Source: Aurelia coerulea (lineage: Eukaryota > Cnidaria > Scyphozoa > Semaeostomeae > Ulmaridae). From it: a stretch of 64,000 nucleotides of DNA. Below are positions 11,716 to 23,845 of the stretch, piece by piece. The notes under the pieces were generated by a model, which was not told the origin of the DNA, ran no database searches, and saw nothing but the letters and a program-made list of their open reading frames with translations. A program made the position numbers and the translations under genes. Each line of letters starts with the position of its first letter. The first letter of the stretch is position 1. The stretch lies in contig CM076945.1 in the NCBI GenBank assembly GCA_039566865.1, forward strand, positions 4,763,501 to 4,827,500. The letters run 5' to 3'.

Positions 11716-12009
11716 TATCTTCGTCTGTTCTAAGTTGCAAAATGTTGCTCTTTTCGCCTGTTCCAATGGACGTTCTAGCTGCAATTCTTATGTCATAGAA
11801 AGTCCAATACTGCAATCCAGCTCTCTCGTATGATTTTGAAGACACTATAGTGGGTGTAGGAAACGATCCGGATGTTGAGAGTTTTATATAAACTTTGTAA
11901 TCAAGAATAATGCCATTTTGATGTTCTGGTGGTACATCCTCCCAAGTAATCTTCAAACTTGTAGAGCTTGTGTTTTGTCCAGTGATATTTGATGGAGGAG
12001 CACTAGGAA
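11716..12009 (-). CDS. Gene A exon 8: FN3 domain 3
   Basis: Acceptor tttctgtttag, donor GTAAGT, phase 1-1, 294 bases. Encodes APPSNITG, then LKITWEDVPPEHQNGIILDY and LQYWTFYDIRIAARTSIGTG. Contains NIT and NTS sequons for N-glycosylation. The true exon extends about 53 bases upstream of the first ATG. Confidence 0.88.
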
Positions 12010-12852
12010 CTAAACAGAAACGTAAAATGAACTGTGTTGGAATGTAAGCGAGGAGGTCAATTGCTCAGTTGTTCATGAGGGCAAAGCATTCTTATGAAGT
12101 ACTTAGCGTCCCAAAATAGAGTTTCTTGATTTGAGCTGTTACTTTAGTAAAACTTTGTGTTATTTGATAAAATTACAAATGAAAACCTATAATACAATGC
12201 CCAACTTATATCTAAGTATTTCTTTTATCATGTATCTGCAATCATTGATTTTAAACAATGAAGGAGCATACAGCAACATACAACAACATTCACAATCGTT
12301 GGCCTAATGTTGAGTCGCCTGGTGTGATTGCCAGTGACCTGAAAATGCAAAGTGAACAGCACAACGGAGAATGTGGAGACAGAAAAAGTACACAAAGGTA
12401 GGCCTGACAGTTCTGATTCTTTGCATCGATATATCATCCCAGAACAAATTCCACGTTTCCCAGTACCCATGGGATAACTAGGTGAAAAGAATTAAGTAAT
12501 TTGAGAATGATAGCAGTGATTTTGACAAACTGGATTCTACGTATCCAAGCTGACAGATAAGCAGCACAGATATCATCAGTCCATATATGTTAAAGTTTTG
12601 GTTGGAGTTAATCTGTATCAGCTAGACGAGAAGCCAGCCTACAATAAAGAAATTATCATTATTTACTATATCGTGCAAAATTGTTTCCGCTTTTTTTGCT
12701 CTGAAGAAATAAAACGTTTTGTGCAGAATGCTGCATACAATCAGCAAAAGACACAACATGCTGTTACCTCTTGCGGTTGCCAAAGTTGCCACAGTTACCC
12801 TCGCTCCTCAGTTCCCCAATGAATAACAGAACTATATAATGATACTACATAC
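12010..12852. other. Intron sequence, nothing recognised
   Basis: No module pattern, clear repeat ends or long frames. Confidence 0.45.
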
Positions 12853-13158
12853 CATTCTCAAGGGTTCTCCGCTCCACCAAAGGACTGAACACACCGCTTC
12901 CTTTTGAGGTTTTTGCAGCCACACGAAATTCATAGGTTGTATAATTCTTTAAACCACGAATCCTCTCTAACCTACTGCTGCCAATAACATGATAAGGAGT
13001 CCAAGTCTTCGGAACAGCATTTTTGGCTGCATATCGTACCTCATAACCACGGATGATACCATTTTTTGGGTCAGAAGATGATAATGCATTCCACCCAACC
13101 CTTATTTTATTTGAAGATTCTGCAATTGCATACAGACCAGTTGGATATGCTTCCGGAA
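12853..13158 (-). CDS. Gene A exon 7: FN3 domain 2
   Basis: Acceptor ttactttccag, donor GTATGT, phase 1-1, 306 bases. Shows the FN3 pattern in order: proline near the start, VGW in strand B, KNGIIRGYEVRY between strands C and C', and LKNYTTYEFRVAAKTSKG in strands F-G. Length, about 102 residues, is normal for the family. An open frame continuing upstream is intron read-through. Confidence 0.88.
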
Positions 13159-13526
13159 CTGGAAAGTAATCGAGAAATTTCAGGTTAAAAATGGGATAGA
13201 CTGCAGTCAATAGCATCCTTTTTTATATATACAGGCCATTATCAGGTTAAAGTTCAAGTTAATTGGCAGAGACAAGGGGTAATTGCCCTTACACTCTATT
13301 ACGTCATTGTTGCGAACGCGCGCAATGCATGGGAGGATATGTAGTCACGCCCATTTAATTTGTTATGAATTTGAATGGGAAGTTGATGTAAAGTTGTAGA
13401 CATCTAAGTTAAGCCTATCAAATCATCGAACTGACATGGAAAAGAAAGAAGAAAGTCCAACGAATCCAACTGAAAACCAATCCCTTATTTTTTCAGCACT
13501 CTAGCACCGGCACTGGTTTCTCTTAA

Positions 13527-14401
13527 CCCTAATCCTACCGGGGGGGGGGGTGTTTTCCACCCTCCCTGTCGGTTTTTTGCAGAGCATTCTTTAACGACAA
13601 AAGCTATGACCCTCAAACTCTCTGACAATTACTAATTATCTATTAGCTACATTTTGACAATTAAATTTTTGAACAATAGGTGTCACGTGACAGGTGACAC
13701 TACCATATTTGGAGCAAGATATTAGAAAAATTAATGATTTTGATATTTTTACTACCAGAATTAGTTCCAAATGTTGACTATTGTACTTTAAAAGAATCAG
13801 CAAACAATTAGCTTTCTATTGTTGTCAATAACAATGGAATTTGCTGACGTCAGCATTCTTAAATGATGACGTCACTCGGGCCGTCATTTTGGGTTATTTT
13901 GGCAAATTTTGAAGATTTTTCCAACAAATTTTGTTTAAAAAGCATAGAATTGCGTTATGCAATACTTTAAAAGCATTTCGAACCAATTATTATCAATTTT
14001 TGGCAAAAAAACACAGTTTTTAGTTATGACGTCATCAATTTTCGTCATTTTCTTCCAAAATAACGGTCTAAAAACACCTATATGCATCATATTTGAAAGG
14101 GAAATGAATAATACGCCAAATAAGAATGGAAAAAGTCATTCAGATTAACTTTATTCCGTTTTTAGAACGAATAAGCTAGAAAACCATATATTTTGACATT
14201 TTCCGGCATTATGACGTCATAGTGACGTCACCTAATGAGGTAGCCACGCCCAAAACTACCAATCAGTTAAGAATAGTTAGGACTACGCCCTTGCCAAGTT
14301 TCAATGATTTCCCATTAGTCTACGGCCAATTATAGAGGGGGGGTGGAAAGCACCCCCCCCCCCGGCTATGTTAGATCAAAAAAAGCCCGGTAGGATTAGG
14401 G
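13527..14401. mobile_element. piggyBac-like MITE (TTAA flanks)
   Basis: TTAA at 13523-13526 and 14402-14405 border inverted ends CCCTAATCCTACCGGG and CCCGGTAGGATTAGGG. A G-run lies inside the left end and a C-run inside the right. TTAA duplication with CCC ends is the piggyBac signature. 875 bp; no transposase. Confidence 0.75.
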
Positions 14402-14764
14402 TTAAAAGCTGTGAGTGCGGAAAATGGGCAAATAGTGGCAAAAAATGCATTATAAGAGTAATGGTATGAGTCCCTATTGAGCAAAAAATAACAGCAAATC
14501 AAAGAACGCATGGAAACAAGGGACGAAAAGTCATAAGTTTAGAAAGAATCTTGAGTTTCTTTTAAAGAATTGAAAGATTTGAGTACTATCCTATCAACTC
14601 CCATGTTTGTTTATTGTCAATTATCAACTGCATCCACGTTAAAGACCGACCCCATTTTCCGCATGATCCTTTGCACGCCTGCAAAACATCAACACATCAC
14701 ATCGTCTGTATAATCAAAAAAATTGATAACTATTTTTCGCATTGTGACTTACAAAAAAACTTAC

Positions 14765-15091
14765 CGTCCTCGTGAGTAGTTGCGAAATTTGTCCCAGATA
14801 TTATGTTATGCTCAATGGTTGACTCCACATTGCCATAGTAATGAAGATAGACTGCGTATACAGTGTACTTGGAAAGCTTGTCGAATATTTTAGTCAACGG
14901 CAGTGCACCAGTTACAGCCACAGTCATCTTCGTAGCAGTATCGGATTGTTTGTAGTACACTACATCATATGCTGACGTTGAGCTCCATTCATCACCAGGT
15001 GGAATTGTAGGCAATGAAGGTATCTTTACTGAAATTGCAGTCGAGTTTATGGCAGCCACAACTGGATAGCGAATATATACATTTGTTTTAC
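14765..15091 (-). CDS. Gene A exon 6: divergent FN3 domain 1
   Basis: Acceptor ctttttcag, donor GTAAGT, phase 1-1, 327 bases. It is the least typical FN3 module: it lacks the usual early tryptophan and the NGI turn, but keeps AYDVVYYKQ, a central beta strand, and LSKYTVYAVYLHYYG, the tyrosine-corner strand. It follows directly after the PA14 pair. Gene B's partial last exon (63942) occupies the same place. Confidence 0.75.
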
Positions 15092-16099
15092 CTGAAAAAG
15101 TAATTTCGTCATGAAATTAATAATGAGCATGCACTGGATGGGATGAGAAATTAAATATTTTCAAATGCATTGGGACTATCAAAAATATCAGGCAACAAAG
15201 TGTAATATAAATTCATTATAATATTGTTATTATTCTTTTCTACGGATTTCAGAAATAACATATTTGGTAGCCATTGGCAGAATAACATATGAATTGGGTA
15301 GATATGTCCACATCAGCCCATCCCTTGGCGAATCCCTTGTGATTAACTTTTTGGTGTGGTTAAAGGTCATTCATTTTTACTGTTAGGGTGGGCACAAGCT
15401 ATCCAATTATTTGATGAAGTTAGTTTGGACAACAGAAAACAAATCTTAGTTTGTGATGACACAACTTCCGTCGACTGCATCAGATTGTCAGTATATTTCA
15501 GAAATATCTTTGAGCTAGGCTTTATAGAAAAATGTCTGAAATTTTACAAAACATTCAATCCTTTCAAACATTGCCCAGTTTCAGTTCAGTTTTCATTTTC
15601 AGTTGACTGATCAAGAAGCTCTCTAAACAGGTAAACTAATCGAGAGAGAGTCCCCCCCCCCCCCCCCCCATAAAAGCAAATAAACTAAAAGCTTTATAAA
15701 AAAAACGCATACACAAGATGATCCTCGGAAATTTTTGCAACTGATGACATATTAGCCAATGCAATGGGTTTTTTCAATGTAGTAGGAAAATTCAGACGTC
15801 AAGTCAGTCAAAAAAGATAATCAAAAGTATTCACTAAAATAACAATCGATTAACCCCCATGGTGGCTTACTCAAGGGTGGGCATATTCGCAAAGCTTGTT
15901 CGAAGGTGGGGGCTTATTCAAAGTTTTACGGAAGAGCCAACTTAATCTATGACACAGGTGACATTGGAAGGATGTTGAAATAATTGAATTTAAGTAATTT
16001 TCGTCCTTCTGAACTGTTAGCATTCTTATATGAACTTTTCTAAATCCTACTTTGGTAGGGGAGGCAAAAAATTTGCCATTTTTATAACTCAACAAGAAG
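15092..16099. other. Intron sequence
   Basis: Holds a C-homopolymer of about 18 at 15652-15670; nothing else is recognised. Confidence 0.4.
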
Positions 16100-16578
16100 A
16101 ACGATTATGGTCATGAAAACTCTTTGAATTTTTGCAGCTTCATATTTCGCAGCTACTAGAAAGGTTTCATAGGAAATATTTCCACCAATGAGGGGGAAGG
16201 AGACAATTTTCCGGAACTGACCTTTTCAAGGTCAATTTTTAAAATGCAATTTCTGCGAAACAATAGCAAATTGGAAACTTTTTGCGAATTCAGTTTTCAG
16301 ATTAATGCTATTTCATGCAGTCGATCGTAAGTCACATTTTTGGGTAGACATTGTGCTCCAAATATGATTTTGTCACATTTGTTCGATATTGGGTGATTTT
16401 GCCGCTTTTTGACTATATTAAACAGTTGCTTTCGTAAAGGTCAATCTTGATGTTTTCAGAAAATATATGCCTGTAGCCATCAGCGCACCAACTCTGGTTG
16501 CATAAACTATTGCAAGTCAGGAGGGTTGTTTGCCCCGTCCAACCAAAATAGGACTTGTCAGTTAGCCCAACCACTTTT
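16100..16578. mobile_element. Right-end fragment of the 18-kb piggyBac-like family
   Basis: GAGGGGGAAGGAGACAATTT near 16190 matches the inner right arm of the element at 18053-20325, and 16537-16578 (CCAACCAAAATAGGAC, then CAGTTAGCCCAACCACTTTT) is the complement of that family's terminus. The LINE tail beside it abuts the end. Confidence 0.5.
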
Positions 16579-17143
16579 GGGTTTTTTTTATTCAGTTCAA
16601 ATATTTACAATAAATCTTACTTTCTACTGTACTTACCTAATCACTATACACCACCACGGGGACGACACCAAGAGGAGCAAAAGACAATGACTACCTCATG
16701 GCCAAAACATAAAGACACGTAACATTAAACTACATACAACTAAGCTACAAAAGATGAAAAAATAGTTACACTACTCACAAAGTTACTCTACTAATTACTC
16801 TACTTACAAAAATTACTCTACAACACATAAAAGCTAAAACATGGGTTATGTCGGTTGTGGAACTCGTACTGTAGCTTGAGATTTTCTAATCAAGTCGACC
16901 AGTTTGATGGATAAAATTTAAGGTTAAGAGAAGTATGCTTTTATTGAGGTCATTAGGAAGGCTCTTATCACCATACAATAAAACGTGCACCAAAGCCTCG
17001 TTTGAATCATTGATATATCCATTTGGTTGTAATAGAGCTAACACTCCAGCGAGAAGATCTCTTCGCGGTACTTCAAAGGAAGGGCAGAGCAGCAAAAAGA
17101 CCACTTTTGGGTTAATGCAGTTTGAAGCAAATTTGTTGGCCAA
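16568..17143 (-). pseudogene. LINE 3' fragment (reverse-transcriptase C-terminus)
   Basis: Minus-strand frame 17143-16886 ends HVLLYGDKSLPNDLNKSILL then LNFIHQTGRLD, the pattern seen at the end of many invertebrate non-LTR reverse transcriptase polyproteins. About 300 bases of untranslated sequence follow, ending near 16568 in TGAATAAAAAAAAC. 5'-truncated, so inactive. Confidence 0.5.
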
Positions 17144-17357
17144 TTGTACCTAATTGTGATCATCATCACAATAGCTATTGTGCACTACATAAGGGTTATG
17201 CATGGCAGCAAAACTAAACTCTAAAAAGAAAAATTAAACAATAATCAACTAAACTAAATGCAACAGGAAGAGAATATATGAATAAATTGAAAACGTTAAA
17301 TTGTTCATATATAAGAATGTGTAAGGACTTTTCCAATAAATGGTTCTACATAGCAAT

Positions 17358-17972
17358 AACAAGTACAGATAATGTTACAATAGAACTTGCTACTTTTCAT
17401 TGACACCTAGATACAAAGCAATTTGTGATTGCAGACAAAGGGAATTCCATGCTCGGCCGGTCAAGACATAAACAAAAACAAAGCAAGCCGCAAAAATTGC
17501 CCTGAAACTCGGGTCGCTAGCGCGCTCGTCGTGCATTCCAGAAATGGTTTTTAAGAGCAAATATTAACGCATATGGAAAGAAGAAGGATACATCTAAACT
17601 TCTGCCTCGGGCATTTTATTTATTTTGTGCAGAAGCCAATTGGGAGGGGATTCAATTCTCGTACTTTTTAGGTGTAATTAAAACACTTACTGCTCAGCTT
17701 CTGTACGAAAAAAATAAAATGCCCGAGGCAAAAGTTTAGATATATCCTTCTTCTTTCGATGTGTGCTAATATTTGCTCTTTAAAAGCATTTCTGGAATGC
17801 ACAACGAGCGAACTAGCGACCCGGTTTCAGGGCAATTTTTGCGGCTTGCTTTGTTTTTGTTTATGCCTTGACCAACCGCATGGAATTCCCTTTGTCTGCA
17901 ATCACAAATTGCTTTGTATCTAGGTGTCAATAAAGAGTAGCGAGTTCTATTGTAACATTATCTGTCTTTGTT
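17358..17972. mobile_element. Mutator-like MITE, family 1 (copy 2)
   Basis: Exact 9-bp flank CATAGCAAT at 17349-17357 and 17973-17981. Ends AACAAGTACAG and CTGTCTTTGTT, and arms of about 280 bp paired around 17660. Shares the arm sequence (TTTTAAGAGCAAATATTAACG type) with copies at 44.8 and 56.6 kb. Confidence 0.78.
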
Positions 17973-18013
17973 CATAGCAATCATCTTTGCAGTCACAGCA
18001 AAATTTTAGAAAG

Positions 18014-20763
18014 ATACAGTAACAACTCGCGTATAAGAACCTAGTGGATTAACCCTATAGTGGTTGGGCTATCTGACACGTCCTATATTGGTTGGAGGGG
18101 GGGGGGGCAAAAAGCCCCCTCTATCTAACTCTTGATTGGAAATAGATAGAGCAACCAAATTTGGTGTACTAATAGCCCCTGGCATGTACTTTACGAAAAT
18201 ATAAAAATTAACCTAAAATTAGACGCCATTATTGCTTGTGTCCGCATTTTTCCTTGTGTGGTCAAGAAAAGTGGCAAAATCAGTCAAAATCAGGAAATAT
18301 GCGATAAAATTTAAATTGGAGCATTAGTTCCATCCAAACATGGGAATTATGATAGATTACATCAAATAACACTGCCCTGCAAGATGAGGCTCAAATCCTT
18401 ACTGGTTGTCAGAGCATGCGGAAATCATCCAATTTCATGCTTGTCAGCCAATGGGATCACCGCTTTCTAGCCCCTGGAGACAAAATCGGTAGTTTGAGGT
18501 AAATTTTCTAGTACCCTCACTAAAACTGAAATGGATGCTAGAATACTTCAGTTATTCGCAATTTTTTTTTATAAATCAGTTGTGGGGATGTCCGTCCAGG
18601 GTTGTTTACATGTTTAGGCACATAGCTTGTTTGGGGCCGGAGCTGCGTTCATTTTCCGGTCGAAGAATATTGACCCTCGTTGAAATATCTATAGAAATCG
18701 CTACAAATGAGATATACATATAAGAATTTCAGCAATTATGCATACTGACCTCAGCAATAACCCAAACTCCTTTACTGCTATCATATCTCAAAATTGCAGG
18801 CAATTTCTAATGATTTCTGGTAGAGATATCATTTGGGCCTAAGCTTGTCCTCGCTTAAAACTCATTCCATTGCACTTAAAAAGTAATGGTAAAATTCTAG
18901 AGCTGAATAATGCACTTACCCATAACTCAGGCACCAGTTTGACTTCGTTTGCCTTCTTTACATTAGCAAATTTTTATAAGAAACGACCAGTTGTGGGTGA
19001 ACTGCAAAAACTTTCCTCAGTCCATATTTTTCTCTACACAGATTCTCCGCTTCAAACAACAAACAGTGAACTTTGACATTGTATCATAAAAGTCTTGCAT
19101 CACAGAACATTCCTTTTGAACGATTCCATGCGCTTTAGCGAGGCACTCGTGAATTGTATTCACGCATTTGTTCTTTTCGTTCTTATTTCAATCAATACAA
19201 AACATAAAAAGAACAAAACATTGTTTTGGGTTCGCAAAAAAAGATACCCGGTTTTGCACTTTTGTTTGTTTGCATTGACTGATTGAACCAAATGCGCGAA
19301 AACAATTCACGAGTGCCTCGCTAAGGCGCATGGAATCGTTCTATAGGAATGTTTTGTGATGCAAGACTTTTATGATACAAAGTTCACTGTTTGTTGTTTG
19401 AAGCGGATAGACTGTGCAGATAAAAATATGGACCGAGGAAAGTTTTTACAGTTCACCCACAACTGGTCGTTTCTTATAAAAATTTGCTAATGTAAAAAAG
19501 GCAAACGAACTCAAACTGGTGCCTGAGTCATGGGTAAGTGCATTATTCAGCTCTAGAATTTTACCATTACTTTTTAAGTGCAATGGAATGAGTTTTAAGC
19601 GAGGACAAGCTTAGGCCCAAATGATATCTCTACCAGAAACCATTAGAAATTGCCTGCAATTTTGAGATATGATAGCAGTAAAGGAGTTTGGGTTATTGCT
19701 GAGGTCAGTATGCATAATTGCTGAAATTCTTATCTGTATATCTCATTTGTAGCGATTTCTATAGATATTTCAACGAAGGTCAATATTCTTCGACCGGAAA
19801 ATGAACGCAGCTCCGGCCCCAAACAAGCTATGTGCCTAAACATGTAAACAACTCTGGACGGACATCCCCACAACTGATTTATCAAAAAAAATTGCGAATA
19901 ACTGAAGTATTCTAGCATCCATTTCAGTTTTAGTGAGGGTACTAGAAAATTTACCTCAAACTACCGATTTTGTCTCCAGGGGCTAGAAAGCGGAGATCCC
20001 ATTGGCTGACAAGCATGAAATTGGATGATTTCCGCATGCTCTGACAACCAGTAAGGATTTGAGCCTCATCTTCTGCCCTGCAAAATATATTTGCAAAATA
20101 TTGCTATTTTGCTACTTTTTCGCGAAAATTAATATTTGAGAATTGGCGATTTATACAGATTCAGGTCCGGAAAATTGTCTCCCTCCCCCTCATTTGTCAA
20201 AACATTTTTATAAAGCTTTTTGAGTCGTTGAATAATAAGTAGCAGCATAAAGTCAGAAAGTTTCAGGGCCGTAATTGTTCTCCTGGCAGAGTTATAACAA
20301 AAAGTCTTCCCCAACCAAAATAGGGTTAAGAACCTACAAGCTGAAATTTTGCAATTAAGCCCCAATTATATAAGAACCCACTCAGCCTGGAATTTGAAAT
20401 AGGTTCTTATTTTTTAGAGAGCATGGGGTCTTATTCACAACAGAAGTTTGTGGAATAATGAAAAATGTTGATATTACCTGATGAGAAGCTTTGGAAAGAT
20501 TTTCTCTGGATTATATAAAAATTTCTGATTCTTCCACAAATTTCGGTTGGGGAATAGATCTCATAAACTCAACTGATGTGAACTGGCAGTAAATAATAGG
20601 CCTAAAGTTTGAATCTGAAGAAAAGAAATTCCTGAAAGCCATGAATGAAATAAGAACCAATTTAAGAACATGAACAGCCTCATTTCCCTCTAAATACCCA
20701 AAACATAAGAACCTAGTTAGGCTGACTTGCAAAATTGTAGGTTCTTATACGCGGGTCTTTACT
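18014..20763. mobile_element. Copy of the GCGTATAAGAACC family, split by a TTAA element
   Basis: Left 18014-18052 (CAACTCGCGTATAAGAACC) and right 20330-20763 (ends TTCTTATACGCGGGTCTTT) together rebuild an element like 4546-5020. The insertion site is a TTAA in the host copy (GGATTAA / TTAAGAACC), showing the inserted element is younger. Confidence 0.65.
18053..20325. mobile_element. Large palindromic piggyBac-like element (TTAA flanks)
   Basis: TTAA at 18049-18052 and 20326-20329 border ends CCCTATAGTGGTTGGG and CCAACCAAAATAGGG. Inside, about 18386-19175 and 19290-20080 are near-identical inverted arms of roughly 790 bp around a loop of about 110 bp. The same 62-residue phantom frame appears on opposite strands in the two arms, an effect of the palindrome and not a gene. 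No transposase. A diverged arm copy lies at 55.14-55.68 kb. Confidence 0.75.
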
Positions 20764-20852
20764 GTAAGTTATTGCCATTTTCACAATTACTCATAATAAT
20801 TCTCAACAAACAACAAAAAGGTAGCAAAAGATCAACGTAGCTGAAGACTTAC

Positions 20853-21010
20853 TTGGTAGTAAATTCTGAAGCATGTTTGTAAAATATGACGTGTAGCTGC
20901 CTGTCTTTTTGTACGTAACTCTCACATATTGGGCACCTGCTCTTTCCATAAGAAATAGTTCCATCTTGTAGTACTTATCTTTAACCAGTCCACCAACACT
21001 GACAATCTTC
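20853..21010 (-). CDS. Gene A exon 5: PA14-like domain 2, C-terminal part
   Basis: The donor is GTAAGT at 20852. The acceptor chosen is the AG at 21012-21011 (phase 2), giving 158 bases; a second AG at 21000-20999 keeps frame and would give 146 bases, exactly the length of gene B's exon 63381-63526. The product runs LVKDKYYKMELFLMERAG then QYVRVTYKK, the closing strands of a PA14-like domain. It ends in phase 1 and joins FN3 domain 1. The overlapping longer open frame on this strand is in another frame and is not coding. Confidence 0.68.
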
Positions 21011-22478
21011 CTGTAGTGTTTAGTGAAAAATTATTTGGAAATTTTAAATTTTTTCTAGGAAGCCATGGACAACTAAGGCTAAAAATACATTTCGTTCCAT
21101 CCACTTGGAAACTATGGGTAACTGTCCTTTTACCTTGAACTTCAACTTAAAAATCGTGGAGAAATAATATTCAAACATTTATGCATATAAGGCACATAAT
21201 CAATTATCTAACTAGTCTTTCTTCTTTTGTGAAACATTCTCAATTTAACAATACTCAATTCTAACATAAAATTTTTAATTTGTAAAAATAAAACATCCCT
21301 GCTCACGAATCTCAAAGGAAATCTGTAAGGAAGTCATCGAGACTCAGGAGACCCCCAGAACGTTTCGTCCCTGGTGACGTTTAGCTGGCGTTTCAGTTTT
21401 TTGCATGCAATTTCCTCGTGTGTTGTGCAAAACTTGTCCTATGACAGAGTTAGAAAAACAGGAGAATGTTGTTGTTTTGGAAGAGCACAAGACGGACGAG
21501 AAAGAGCAACGAGAGAGAGAGAGCGCGCAAAGAAGGTGACGTACGATAGGCCTAGCCCCAAGTCTGCGACCCAAGCCCAATCGATGACGGCATGATGTTG
21601 GTGAGCGTATATTTTCCTTGTTTGTTGGGATTCAAGTTGAAGGAGGACTAAACAACTGATTGACAGGAATTTTGTTGTGTTTTGATGCATTTAATCATTT
21701 GAAATATTTTAGGAAACTTGAAAGATACATCTTAGTTTTTGTGTTTATGGGCCGCACGTCAAATCCACTTCAATCCCCTGGTAACTTGAAGAATCAACCC
21801 TTTAAAAGACCCCGTTTCAGTAAAAATCTTTCCTTTTGAAGAATTCTGACAAGATCTTATGTAGGATAGATATAAAGAAGAAAATGAGGAAAAAATACAT
21901 GTTCTATTTTCAGAAATTTGTTACCGTAGCAACAATAAGAGTGGAATAATAGCAAAAAGTGCATGTAATTGTGTCCAAAATATCTGCATATTCGTACAAT
22001 GGTCCTTTTGCAACTAACCTATAAGCTTTAGCAAGTTATTGTAATTTTTTCAAAGGTCAGAGAGTTTTCAGCTCTGGCTAACAATTATTTTGTTAACGTT
22101 AAACGCGTTAAATTTGCCTCCTAATAAAGTCTGCAATATGTTTTCAGAATGGTACTCATACGTCCCCATGTTTCTTCAAATGTTACCCATAATTCTGCAC
22201 ATACTTCTGAAAAATGATACCCACAACTCCGCATTTTTCAGAGAAAAGGTACCCCTAAAGAATGGCACGTCTCCGTACCCCAAACCTATTAAGTTCCCCC
22301 CCCCCTCCATAATGTCAAGCTGATCTTTTACAACTAGAAATAAGCTCAAACACAAGAAAACAATAGGTTTAAGGTGGCATTCTACTGACAAAGAATGCAC
22401 ACTGATTCACACTTGGTATCATATCACTGATGATGGTTACGTAGACCAATTTCATAAGAAAAACTAACGTATACGTAC
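21011..22478. other. Intron sequence
   Basis: Contains a short array of GGTACCC-type words at about 22140-22320 with a run of C, probably a decayed element. The purine-rich AGAGAGAGAG tract near 21515 is low complexity. No exon found. Confidence 0.4.
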
Positions 22479-22785
22479 TCCGAATTTGAAGCTGAAGTTG
22501 TAATGACTGTGTTGTCTTCTTTAGTGAAATTAAATTCACAAAAATCATCGCATCCAATCTTGAAAGTGAAGTGTGTGCTTTGGTCTGGTTTGAAGTACCC
22601 AGTGTACCTAATTGCGAAGTAATCCAAATTCGTATTATCGTATAGTGATAAGCGGCATTGGGTAGTTGAGGGATTACTTGGATACTTGGCTGCATTGTTT
22701 GAAAGGAAGGCTGGAAATGTCATTGTAATGGGAAAACTGATGCTGTCAAATCGTTCATGTAGAATGCCTTTAAATGCATAGAATT
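22479..22785 (-). CDS. Gene A exon 4: PA14-like domain 2, N-terminal part
   Basis: Acceptor tttcaacag, donor GTACGT at 22478, phases 1 to 2, 307 bases. It starts FYAFKGILHERFDSISFP and includes IRYTGYFKPDQSTHFTF followed by a CDDFCEF segment; this is the PA14 pattern again, with the acidic pair next to a cysteine. Gene B exon 61677-61995 has FYKWAGVLAE, then YIGYFKP and CDAVCEL at the matching positions. The open frame runs past the donor, so an ORF-only call would be too long. Confidence 0.82.
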
Positions 22786-22947
22786 CTGTTGAAAAAAGAG
22801 GTTATAGCTTTCAACAATTGATATCTACTTGGAGCCTTTTGGGATAGGAAGGATACCTGATGCGCCATGCATGTATCCCCTTTTGAAGGTATCACATAAA
22901 TACAGTATTGCAGTATTACAGTGGTATTGAAGTATTGCAGCATTTTA

Positions 22948-23541
22948 CCGGGTGTCCCAAAAAGGTAAGGGGTGTCCAAAAATGATGTATTATCGATTGA
23001 TTGCTTATATGTCCATAACCAATGAACCAGTTTCCAAAAACTTTGTTTCATCCGATCGCAGAAAGGCTAAATTTCATTCAAGGGTATTTGTTGTGCCACA
23101 CCGACGCTTTCATGTCGAAAAGAAGATCGATAAACATGCTCAAATTCAAGCCTTAGACGGCATGAAAAAGAAATTACCTACTTTTCCAGTGAACACTTTA
23201 GTTTGATACAAAAGGCTGAACTTGCATGTCGTTCAGAGAATACGAATTCAGTTGATACTAAATCCAGAGAATATGAATACAAGCTCTGCCTTTTGTATAA
23301 AATCTAATGCGTTGACTGGAAAAGTGGGCCGTTTCTTTCTCATGCCACCTGAGGCTTGAATTTGAGCAGTATAATCAATCTTCTTTTCAATATGAAAAAA
23401 ATCGTTGTAAAGCCACATCCAACATCTTCGAATACAATCTAGCTTTTCGACAATCAAATAAAACAAAGTTTTTGAAAAATGTTTCATTGGTTATGGACAT
23501 ATAAGAAATCAAACGATAATGCTTCATTTTGGGACACCCGG
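22948..23541. mobile_element. Tc1/mariner-like MITE (CCGGGTGTCCC ends)
   Basis: TA at 22946-22947 and 23542-23543; ends CCGGGTGTCCCAAAA and TTTTGGGACACCCGG. Long arms with inverted AGGCTAAATTTCATTC-type sequence. The family recurs as fragments at 1-30, 24.4, 58.0 and 63.06-63.35 kb. Confidence 0.75.
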
Positions 23542-23577
23542 TATACAGATTATTTTTGATGCAGCGATGCGAATGTA

Positions 23578-23843
23578 CAATGCCTGCCAAAAGTCCTTGG
23601 AACACTTAGGCCATTTCTTGACAATCCGCAGTTCTAACCATAGCGATTAGGCTTAAACACCCCCTCACCCCCAAAACAATGTTGATTTGCAAGGTTATTG
23701 TCCTAGCATTCCATCAGAGTCGCGAATCGTCCTGCCATCCCCATTTTGTCATCACAGAACAACATTGTTCTGAGGGGGAGAGGGGGAAATCGCAAAAAAA
23801 TGCAAAAATAGCAAAGGTGTTCCAAGACTTTTGGCAGGCATTG
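23578..23843. mobile_element. Tc1-like MITE (CAATGCCTGCCAAAAG ends)
   Basis: TA flanks at 23576-23577 and 23844-23845; ends CAATGCCTGCCAAAAGTC and GACTTTTGGCAGGCATTG. 266 bp, non-coding, 30 bases from the preceding mariner-like element. Confidence 0.75.
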
Positions 23844-23845
23844 TA

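Noticed and set aside
18535..19918. The same 62-residue frame on opposite strands
   Set aside because: Caused by the two arms of one palindrome; no start context or domain.
20922..21104. Minus-strand 60-residue frame over exon 5
   Set aside because: Wrong frame relative to the PA14 closing strands and the phase of neighbouring exons.
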